From Closterium sp. NIES-65 (taxonomy: Eukaryota > Streptophyta > Zygnematophyceae > Desmidiales > Closteriaceae), in contig CANXME010002497.1 of the NCBI GenBank assembly GCA_948144175.1, positions 372,001 to 436,000 on the forward strand: a stretch of DNA of 64,000 nucleotides. The letters are read 5' to 3'. Below the pieces are notes generated by a model, which searched no databases, was not told the origin of the DNA, and saw only the letters and a program-made list of their open reading frames with translations. Position numbers and translations under genes: made by a program. Below are positions 56,501-64,000 of the stretch, in pieces (position 1 is the first letter of the stretch; each line of letters starts with the position of its first letter).

Positions 56501-59500
56501 CCCTTCCAAAGTCAACGCCATTAGGGAATGGAAGGAGCCAACCTCTATCAAGGAAGTGCAAGCCTTCCTTGGTCTTGCCAACTACTACCGCAAGTTCATT
56601 CGACACTTTGCTGCCATCAACTCTCCCCTATCCAACCTTCTTCGCAAAACTGAACCATTCCATTGGGACTCTGACCAGCAAACTGCCTTCAATGCTCTCA
56701 AGTGTGCACTAACCTCTTCTCCCACTTTAGCCCTACCCATCCCCTCCCTTCCCTACGTGATATGGACAGATGCGTCTCAGGTTGCAACGGGTGCAATTCT
56801 CTGTCAAGATCAAGGGCATGGCCTTCAGCCTATCACCTTCGAGTCCCGGAAACTCAAACCTGCCGAGTGCAACTATGCTACTCACGATCGCGAGGCGCTG
56901 GCCATCGTCCATGCAATCAAGAAGTGGCGCTGCTATGTTCACATGCAGCCCGTCACTGTCTTAACCGATCACTGCACCCTGCAATACCTGAAGACGCAGC
57001 CCCATCTCACCCCGAGGCAGGCCCGATGGATGGAGTACCTGGAATAGTACGTACCGGAGCTGAAAATCGAGTACCGCGCTGGCCGCCTCAACCCTGCTGA
57101 TTCCTTGACCCGGCCTCCTCAACCTCAGCTCACCACCATCGGAAGCGTCACATGGGACGAAAGTTTCATCAAGAAGTTCACCAAAGGGTATCGTCGTGAC
57201 CGTTTCTATCTCTACTCTGCTGCTGATGATAAATCTGTCTTCTACGAATCCCCCTTTTGGTATAAGGCAGATTCCCGAGTCATCTGCGTCCCCGCAGAGC
57301 GCAAGCTTCGTCACCTCCTGCTACGCGAGCATCATGACCAGAATGGGCACTTCGGAGTGGACAAAACGCTTGCTGCCATCTCTTCCAACTTCTTTTGGCC
57401 CAAGCTCTCTCGAGATGTCCGCTCCTACGTACGCAGCTGCCACACATGCCAGTGCAACAAGGCTCGCAACGCTGCACCCTACGGCCTCCTACACCCTCTA
57501 GAAATCCCTCAACTCCCATGGACTCATGTGACACTCGATTTCATCACAGATCTGCCCCGCACCTCCTCCCATCACAACGCTATCCTCACAGTGGTAGACA
57601 AACTCAGCAATATGGCACACTTCCTCCCTACCTCCACCACCGCTACAGCTGAGAACGTTGCTGATCTCTTCTTCAACGAGGTGGTACGCCTCCATGGCAT
57701 TCCTTCCGTACTAATCAGTGACCGTGATTCTCGGTTTGTTGGCAGATTTTGGCAGTCCCTTTTCAACAGATTGGGCACCAAGATTCGTCTCTCCACTGCC
57801 TACCATCCTCAGTCCGATGGGCAGACCGAGAGGATGAACCGAACCCTTGAAGATGCCCTGCGTGCATGCGTGAGTGCACGGCAAAACGATTGGGACCAGC
57901 ACCTGCCATCAATCTAATTCTCCTACAACAACACGGTGAACCTCGCCACGGGACAAACCCCTTTCTTCCTCGCTACAGGGCAGCAGCCCCGCACACCGGC
58001 TTCTCTCGTACGCAGCAGTGACACCAAACCAGCAGCTGAATTCCTCTCCACTCGGGAAAAAGACCATTGCAGCAGCACGCGCTTCCTTGCTCAAATCCCA
58101 ACACCGAATGATCCGGTACGCCGATCAACACCGTCGTGACATTCAGTTCCACGTAGGTGACCAAGTCCTTCTCTCCACCACTAACCTTCCCTTGCTGCAG
58201 AAAGGTCTCACTCGTAAGCTTGCACCTCGTTTCATCGGCCCTTTCACCATCACCCAAGTTCTCTCTCCTCTCACCTATGGCTTGAAACTTCCACCACACA
58301 TCAACATACACCCTGTTTTTCACGTTCAGCTCCTACGTCCTTACCACATTCCTCCAGCCCACTTTCCCCTCTTACCTCTGCCTCCTCGGCCTCCTATGTT
58401 CACATCTAACCCTGATCTCTTTGAGGTTGAGAAAATTCTGTCCCATGAAACCTCTCCTCGCGGCACTTACTTCCTTGTTAAGTGGCGTGGGAAAGACTCC
58501 TCTCACAACCTCTGGATACCCGAGACAAGCCTTCAGAATGCCCAGAGAGCCCTTCAGAGCTACCTTGCATCTGCTCAAGCACCGAGGACGGTGCTTGCTG
58601 GAGAGGGGAGTAATGTAACAAGACGAAGGCGATCTCGCCTCCCTCGATTTCGCCAACTCAGCTCCTTGTGATCTGAACCAGAATTCGGAACACGCCCTAA
58701 GTAAATTTCGGGAATTCAATGTTGGAATCCAACATTGAACTGTGCGGCTCGTAATTCTCAGTTTCCAACCTTGGGAACAATTCCAGAGAGCACGCTAGTG
58801 CTGGACACAACACGGCAGAGAACTCCAACAGCGCAACAAAGCAATTGACAGCACAAGCAAGCATAGCTTCCTACAGCTATGTCTACTTCCAACGGTGCTC
58901 ATGATCATCATTATCTACTATAGTGTGGACGACAACAAGACAAATAGTCTCTGCCCACGTGTTTAGTGAATTCCTAGGCTATGCTTATTGGTTCTAGGAT
59001 ATGACAACAAGGCTAGTATCTCTTGTAAATAATCATAGTGACTATGCCTTGCTGTTGTTAGCTCTAGGAATAATAATGGCGACCTGAGCGACCAGCTCGA
59101 GGCGCCCATGCTAGTATCCTAGTATATTAGGATGCATCTCTGAAATGTATGCCATCATAGGATCTCTTGTAAAGCTATCTTACTACTTTCATCCTGAAAT
59201 TCTCCTAAGAACGCTTCCTACTACTACTACTACTCTGCCAAAACAGCTTAGTGGCTGTTTCAGCTAGAGCTTGATGGGTCGATCAGCTTCGGTAGTTAGT
59301 AGCTGTTATCCCCGCTACAAAACCATTCGTATTGTTGCATCGTGTGCAGAATCTTGATCGTCGCGGGAGGAGTGGGAAACAGTGTGGAAAAACCAAACCT
59401 TGATCTGGTAATTCTCTCACATTCTCATATCTTCATATCAACGTACGGTATTCTCACATTTCTCTTCAACCCCAACCCGATTTCCTTCCCTGCTATCAAC

Positions 59501-61140
59501 CTTGGAATTGTCCTCACCCATTGTATTGCCTCTGTTAATAAGTTTCAAATTATTAAACCTCAAACCAGATTCTTTCCCTCCTTGCCTTTCCACCCTTGGA
59601 TGTATCCCACGTTTTGAACTGCCAGGTGGCACCATGGCAGATCAAGGGACGGGTTTCGGCCTACGTGGACGTGACAGCTGGCATGCTCGCCATGGAGCTG
59701 CAGGACCCGGTCCTCTGGTAGGTTCGGGGGAGCACATGAAGAGGTTCTGTGCGGTGTGTGCAGGTCCTGAGGTGCGTTTCCGTCATCATCAGGTTGTTCG
59801 GTCCACCTGAGCGCAACACATATCGTGTGTTAGACTTGCCACGTAGGATCCGAGTGTGAAGAGTTTCGGTGTGTGCAGGTTTTGAGGAGTGTGCAGGTTT
59901 TGAGGAGTGTGCAGGTTTTGAGGTGTTTGAGACATCTCAACATCTGTGTGCATGCGATGGTTCAATCATTGGGTGCTGGACTGGTCATATGCTACCTTAA
60001 TCAATTAACCGGAAAGCTTCAATATTTACTCCTCCTATCACATACCCTGCCACGTGTAGGTTTGTGAGTGGTCTGTGTGACAATCGCCATCGGGCGTTGC
60101 CGCGTTCGGCAGGTCACGGCTCATGTGGGCATTCCGGGACTGCTGGTGGATGTGAGGCATCGTAAGTAAGGTGGGGAAATGTAACAGTGCAATGGAGATT
60201 AAACAGGGTAACCCTATATCACGGTGTATCACAGCAATTCAGCACTGGGTGGGTTGGTTTTGAGGGGGTGGCGGCACATGTGGTCATCCTGCGACTGCTG
60301 GTGATGTGAGATACTCTGAGTCCTGAATAGTAATGGTGGGTGGGGTGGGGTGGGGTGGGGTGGGGTGGGGTGGTGGGGTGGGGTGGTGAGGGTGGCGGCA
60401 CATGTGGTCATCCCGTGACTGCTGGTGGACGTGCGGCACTGTAAGGCCTGAGTAGTGGGTGGTGTGGGGGGCAGGGCAGCTTTTCAAAATATGCTTGTCC
60501 AAGCAAGCAGTGATTCTTGGAGTCCCAAGCTGCCAGTGTCAAAATCTGCCAGTGTCGAAACTCTTCGAGCCAACAATCGTTCATCTCCTTTTCCCCTCCC
60601 CCGTCCCGTCTCCAGCCTACCGTTCAACATCGGCTCTCAATGCAACTGCCGATGGCGACATCCCACATACCATCGTTTTCCCTCCTTCCTTTCTTCGCCT
60701 CCCGCACCACTCTCCCTTCTCTAGCCCCTTCTCCTACCGTCTTCAGCCCTGCCCCACAATCGCCTGCAGTTGCCAGTGTTGAAACCCCGCATGCTATCCC
60801 CACAATCGCCTGCTGAAACCCCGCATGCTATCCCCACAATCGCCTGCTGAAACCCCGCATGCTATCCCCACAATCGCCTGCTGAAACCCCGCATGCTATC
60901 CCTACAATCGCATGCTGAAACCCCGCATGCTATCCCCACAATTGCCTGCTGAAACCCCGCATGCTATCCCCACAATCGCCTGCTGAAACCTTGCATGCTA
61001 TCCCCACAATTGTCTCTTTTTTCCCTTTTTCCCTCCGTCCCCCCCACTCTCCCTTCTCCTACCCCTTCTCGCGCCCGTTTCCAGCCCAATCCCACAATCG
61101 CCTGCTGCAGTTGCCGGTGCTGCGTCTGGCTGTCACTCAG
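53371..61140 (+). CDS. LAS1: LAS1-like pre-rRNA processing protein (exon set)
   Basis: LAS1 is the ITS2 endonuclease of 60S ribosome maturation, with a HEPN-like N-terminal domain. Plus-strand exons that fit it: 53371-53438 ([20 protein letters not shown]), 59626-59717 ([20 protein letters not shown] then [10 protein letters not shown]), 60113-60161 ([16 protein letters not shown]) and 61085-61140 ([18 protein letters not shown]). The last two join in phase 1 and reproduce the family core G-I-P-x-x-L-V-D-x-R-H-x-x-S-H-N-x-L. R and H of RH and the following H match the HEPN R-x4-6-H residues. An exon is missing between 59717 and 60113 (phase 2 to 0); a candidate is near 59890-59970. A chromovirus sits in the first intron listed. 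The N-terminus is not located. Identification is from motif memory only. Confidence 0.7.
53537..54185 (+). repeat. 5' LTR of the chromovirus
   Basis: 649 bp, TGTAACAAGACGAAGG...GGCTATTTCA. Confidence 0.93.
54234..55148 (+). CDS. Chromovirus gag
   Basis: 304 codons from ATG 54234 ([19 protein letters not shown]) to TAA 55148. Capsid motifs [39 protein letters not shown], then the zinc knuckle [14 protein letters not shown] near the end. The frame is intact. The protease frame overlaps its end in another frame. Confidence 0.9.
   Translation: MTTSKVPSRDEWASYLETYRAQLVAEVRESLQAEMQASVAAAGVAAATSSPAAPPDGNQRARPALPDFFFPGRNQPVVSRWLFLVEQYLLISHIVPAKWTAFTGTLLRGSAITWWESVHATIQSWDQFKQVFTATFQPVNPNIRARYSLATLKQLKSVQEYASSFCDIAQEIPDLSDAGRMDRFKRALKTNVRMEVELRDCSTLEEMIRVAERYDAVHYAYNKPRFPRSPFLPFAPSYQPSTPTDSNLQEPAPMDLDLMEKRKRNPRPVVVCYKCGKKGHIWKVCRQRNNLPPILPTPGNSSRQ
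55150..55735 (+). pseudogene. Chromovirus protease
   Basis: A different frame from gag and [22 protein letters not shown] and [10 protein letters not shown] are the retroviral-type aspartic protease; then ILGRDWL. The frame open at 55046-55741 overlaps gag by about 100 bp. Moving from protease to RT needs another shift at about 55690-55735, so either two programmed shifts or, more likely, indels. Confidence 0.85.
55700..57110 (+). pseudogene. Chromovirus RT and RNase H
   Basis: RT from about 55740: [39 protein letters not shown] (catalytic Asp pair), [15 protein letters not shown]; RNase H with [35 protein letters not shown] and [13 protein letters not shown] at 57045-57047 follows MEYLE, where relatives have Gln; the frame resumes [18 protein letters not shown]. 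Confidence 0.92.
57105..58671 (+). pseudogene. Chromovirus integrase and chromodomain
   Basis: HHCC zinc region ([17 protein letters not shown]), catalytic D-D-E ([28 protein letters not shown]), TAA at 57915-57917 after LPSI, then [13 protein letters not shown] frameshift near 58055 moves into the last frame ([31 protein letters not shown]), ending in a chromodomain [29 protein letters not shown] stop and a shift make it inactive. Confidence 0.92.
58614..59262 (+). repeat. 3' LTR of the chromovirus
   Basis: 649 bp, about 98.3% identical to the 5' LTR by eye; GCTAG follows. Confidence 0.93.
60260..60460 (+). pseudogene. Two copies of the LAS1-like RH exon
   Basis: About 60268-60310 and 60393-60445 repeat GGCGGCACATGTGGTCATCC...CTGCTGGTGGACGTGCGGCA, copies of exon 60113-60161. 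The second keeps LLVDVRH and a GTAAGG donor but has a stop (CCG TGA). A (GGGGT)n run at 60335-60385 lies between them. Confidence 0.8.
60779..61012. repeat. 34-bp minisatellite in a LAS1-like intron
   Basis: About seven copies of TGAAACCCCGCATGCTATCC plus CCACAATCGCCTGC. The last 16 bases match the start of the following LAS1-like exon (CCCACAATCGCCTGCTG at 61091), so the unit contains exon sequence. Confidence 0.9.
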
Positions 61141-61249
61141 GTGAGAGGAAGGGGTGTGGATGGTGGTTGGGAGAGAGCGAGAAAGGGGCAGAGAGGGTTT
61201 GTGCGACTGGCAAGCAACGGCTGTTTGCCGGCGAGGGAGGGAGGGAGGG

Positions 61250-61392
61250 AGTGTGTTTGCCTGCTACAGTTGCCGGTGCCGCGACTGGCTGTCACTTAGA
61301 TGAGTGAGTACGAGGGGTGTGGATGGTGGTTGGGAGGAAAGAGAAGGTTGAGAAGAGTTGGTGCAAGTGGCAGGCAGTCACTCAGGTGAGCA
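61250..61392 (+). pseudogene. Copies of the LAS1-like SHN exon 3' part
   Basis: About 61257-61302 reads LLQLPVPRLAVT then a stop (real: [13 protein letters not shown]). About 61365-61395 keeps only CAGTCACTCAG and the GTGAGC donor. The shared downstream word GGGGTGTGGATGGTGGTTGG appears after each copy, so the duplication included intron sequence. Confidence 0.75.
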
Positions 61393-61888
61393 TGAGGGGT
61401 GTGGATGGTGGTTGGGAGGAAAGAGAAGGTCATAGAGATGGAGGGAGCAGAGAGTTGGGGAATGGAGGGATAAAGAGGAGTGGAGGGGGATGATGCAGTG
61501 TTTGAAGTAGTTGCTTATGGAAGGGAGTTGGAGGAGGGGGAGGGGGAGGAGGGGGACGAGGAGAGGGGAGGGATGGAAAGGGGCAGTGCAAAAAGTGGTA
61601 GTGATGAGAATGTGGGGAGGCCCAGGAGGGGAGCAAGAGGAGAAGGAAGCGGGGAGGAGGAAGAGGAGGAGGAGGAACAGGAGGAGAAAGGGGATGCGCA
61701 AGAAGAGGGGAAGGAAAAGGGGAGAAAGAAGGACAAGGGCATAGGGATAGAAATGAGTGTATTGGTCAAGAGGAGGAAGGATTAGGCGAGGAGGCGCCTG
61801 TTAATGGTGAGGAGGAGAAAGGAGAGAGAGGAGGATTAAGAGGAGGGGGAGGAGGATGATTTGCAATGCATCTGACTGGCACACATGC

Positions 61889-62034
61889 CTTAGCACATGG
61901 CACCCCATCACACGTGCCTTAGCACATGGCACCCCATCACACGTGCCTTAGCACATGGCACCCCATCACACGTGCCTTAGCACATGGCACCCCATCACAC
62001 GTGCCTTAGCACATGGCACCCCATCACACGGCGC
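61889..62034. repeat. 29-bp tandem repeat
   Basis: Five nearly perfect copies of GCCTTAGCACATGGCACCCC plus ATCACACGT. The last copy ends at GGCGCTTCTC. Confidence 0.9.
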
Positions 62035-62377
62035 TTCTCAAGCTCTCCTCACCTGCTGCGCCACGCGCTGCCTGCACGCCCTCCGACAGTGAAGTGGAGA
62101 TGTGGAGTGGAGAAGGCTTCATGGAGAATGCAGGTCTGGTTGACTTGGGGCGAGATGAAAGGGTGTTTCAGACTGCCACATGTGGAGGTGGAGTGGTGGA
62201 GAAGCAGGGAGGGGAGGGGGGGGGGAAGTGAAAGCAAGGTGGGAAGGGAGTGGATCCAGGGGCAGAGTGGGGAGGGGGAGGCGAGGGAAGAGAGAGGGGG
62301 GGTAACAAGAAGAGGTGGAAAGGGAGAAGGGGAGTGTGAGGAGGGGGCAGAAGTGGAGGAGATGGAAGGGACAGATT

Positions 62378-63305
62378 TCGAGGAAGGAACCGAGAAGCTT
62401 TCGAGGAAGGAACCGAGAAGCTTCTGAGGGAGATGGAGAGGGGGCTTAGCACAATGGAGCAAGTGGTTTGGGCGAGTAGCAGCACGGGGCAGGGAGGAGG
62501 AGTTGTGAAGGGAGGGGTTGTGGTTGCGCGGAAAAAAACGGCTGATCACGGGTCGGAAAACAAGGGGGATGGTAAAAAGAGAAGGAAGGGAGGCGTGGGA
62601 GAGAGGATAGACGCTGTGAACGGGAAGTGGAAAGGAGAGACAGCGAAAGGAGAGGGGGGGAAGAGGCGAGAGGGAGGTGGAATGGGAGGGGCAGGTGGGA
62701 AAAGGAGGAATGTTGCTGAGGAGAACCTTCCAGGAAAGAGGTGGAGGGTTGCGGCTAACTGGGTGCCTTGTGCTGTGGGCACCATGCCGTCCCTAGCTGC
62801 CAGCTCCGGCGTTCTCCCGAACCTGGAGCCGCTGCTCGAGGCTGCGAGGAGGTTTAGCGCAGGCCCTGGCTGGGCGTTTGGTCCGGATGGAGGTTCGGGT
62901 GGGTTAGGTTTGGACAAGAGAGCATGGGAGGGGGAGCAGAGTGGTGAAAGGGGAGGGAGAGAAGGGAAGGGTGGGGTGGTTGGGGAAGACAGGGCGAGGT
63001 GCAAGGAGGTTGATGGAGTTAGAGGGGTTAGAGGGGAAGGGGGCGGTGCAGAAATAGAGGTGGGAGTAGGTGCTGCTTTTGGTAGTGGTGCTGGTGATGG
63101 TGCTGATGGTGGTGGTGAGGTGGGTGCGATAGCACAGTTGAAAACGGCTGCAAGCAATGGTCTGTTGGGAGAAGCAGCAACGCTGACAGGTGCACACGTG
63201 GAGGCAGAGGCAGATGAGGTGGGAGCTGCTGGGGCAAGTGGTGACCCTGTTGCTGCTTCAGGATACGATTGGGCAGCTTTGAAACATTCGATTGCTCTAA
63301 TCTGA
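62378..63305 (+). CDS. Candidate C-terminal exon of the LAS1-like gene, or unknown protein
   Basis: Plus-strand frame reading FEEGTEKLLREMERGLSTME, a Gly/Lys-rich stretch with KKRRK (nuclear-localisation-like), NWVPCAVGTMPSLAASSGVL with PNLEPLL, an acidic/Gly linker, and YDWAALKHSIALI before TGA at 63303-63305. LAS1 proteins end with a W-x-P-C-x-x-G-x-x-P segment in my recollection, which fits, but this is weak. The minus strand is also open but proline-rich and low-complexity. A 23-bp direct duplication (62375-62425) lies at its start. No clear acceptor is identified. Confidence 0.45.
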
Positions 63306-63734
63306 CCACAAGAACACCGGATAGTAATTGTTTTGTTTATCTTCTTATTTCTTCTTACAACACCATTTGATTGTTTTGTACTCTCTGACACCTGTACCGT
63401 TAACTTGGTGCAGCTCACCTGCTCTCTGCTTTCTTGTAATTCCTTACTGTTTTGAGACATCAGTACGGTACACCGTACTTCCATATGCCTACATTTCCTC
63501 CAGGCAACTACCAGTAGCATGTAAGAGTTGTGCTCGATGAAGCTCGCTTGTGGCCCAAGAAAAAAGGTCGAGGGAGGTGGTTAGGTTAGGAAGGGATGCT
63601 TCGAAGCACATGCATGCAGTGGGGTGGGGGCGGGACCCGCACATCTAACTAGTCCCTGGTTTACCTAGCTTGCTCACACGTGCCAGAACAGCCTGACATT
63701 CGGCTCTTGATTAGTGTCCCATCAAAATTGTTCT

Positions 63735-63866
63735 ATGCACAAGCAGGCAGCGCGGTCCCACACAGGTTGGGGTTCCCTGGTTTGAGATCGCTTCTCTTCA
63801 GCTTGCTCAGAGCGAAACAACAGCCCCTGACAACCAGTTCCCTGGTAGTGCCCCATTGCATAGGTT
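63735..63866 (-). pseudogene. Copy of the second LRR gene's 3' end
   Basis: The minus strand repeats the last exon end (GNWLSGAV, then LSKLK, PGNPNLCGTALPACA and TAG) with internal damage, just past the true stop at 63867. It was duplicated together with 3' flank. Confidence 0.8.
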
Positions 63867-64000
63867 CTAAGCACAGGCAGGCAGGGGGGTTCCACACAGG
63901 TTGGGGTTCCCTGGTTTGAACGAGCCTCGATTCAGCTTGCTCAGAGCAGCCGGAACAGCCCCTGACAGCTGATTCCCTGCCAGGCGCACTTGTTGTATCA
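63867..64000 (-). CDS. Second LRR protein gene, 3' end
   Basis: Cut by the right window edge. The minus strand reads VRLAGNQLSGAVPAALSKLN, RGSFKPGNPNLCGTPLPACA, then TAG (63869-63867). It closely parallels the end of the disrupted LRR gene (VKLAGNRLSGPVPAALSKLN, PGNPNLCGKPLLRACA), so it is a paralogue on the same strand about 14 kb away. Intact as far as seen. Confidence 0.85.
   Translation of the reverse strand, partial: IQQVRLAGNQLSGAVPAALSKLNRGSFKPGNPNLCGTPLPACA

Larger units (their letters stand above)
53537..59262 (+). mobile_element. Ty3/gypsy chromovirus
   Basis: LTRs 53537-54185 and 58614-59262, both 649 bp, about eleven differences; target duplication GCTAG at 53532-53536 and 59263-59267. 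After the 5' LTR comes TTTGGTATCCGAGC (primer site, initiator-Met type); before the 3' LTR is GGAGAGGGGAGTAA. Order gag, protease, RT, RNase H, integrase, chromodomain is that of chromoviruses. It lies inside the LAS1-like gene. Confidence 0.95.

Noticed and set aside
62546-63520. Minus-strand proline-rich frame of 324 codons
   Set aside because: Composition mirrors the G/A-rich plus strand; the plus frame has recognisable non-repetitive segments and a plausible stop, so the minus frame is taken as a shadow.

Overview
This window is nuclear DNA of a eukaryote of the green lineage. The evidence is multi-exon genes with GT-AG introns, a fused OPRT-ODC UMP synthase, plant-type extracellular leucine-rich-repeat (LRR) genes, Ty1/copia elements and a Ty3/gypsy chromovirus. 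The very repeat-rich introns and GC-rich transposons fit a non-seed streptophyte (charophyte alga or bryophyte grade) better than a flowering plant. I cannot name the species. There are no bacterial operons, CRISPR arrays or recognisable tRNA/rRNA genes.

Host genes, with exon models that I joined by checking splice phase: (1) a NOM1/SGD1-type nucleolar MIF4G protein, minus strand, 13593 to 576 and running off the left edge; (2) UMP synthase, minus, 37672-32859, complete in six exons; (3) a PPP1R11/YPI1-type phosphatase-1 inhibitor, minus, 39242-38349, with its first exon not found; (4) a disrupted LRR gene, minus, 51815-49627; (5) a LAS1-like pre-rRNA processing factor, plus, about 53371-61140 and perhaps to 63305; (6) the 3' end of a second LRR gene, minus, cut by the right edge at 64000.

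Mobile DNA fills most of the rest. A copia element (4508-10459, minus) splits a 27-bp minisatellite inside one NOM1 intron. From 14.1 to 31.3 kb and 41.3 to 49.4 kb lie three copia elements with very short LTRs (about 121-132 bp): B (14339-21208), C (23924-31323) and D (41841-49264), each with a perfect 5-bp target duplication. B is nested in a small non-autonomous relative, element E. C and D are each nested in a copy of a TA-flanked inverted-repeat element. A gypsy gag remnant lies at 22.9-23.9 kb, and a chromovirus (53537-59262, duplication GCTAG) sits in the LAS1-like gene.

The most unusual signal is that all the host genes carry degraded partial copies of their own exons, splice junctions included, in the neighbouring introns or just past the 3' end. 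At least two intronic or flanking minisatellites appear to be built from such copies. Other unexplained structure includes a dispersed palindrome family (TTTTGAG-core-CTCAAAA), a conserved C-X13-C-X3-H-X4-C knuckle in the short-LTR elements, and a helix-like motif that occurs twice in their polyproteins.
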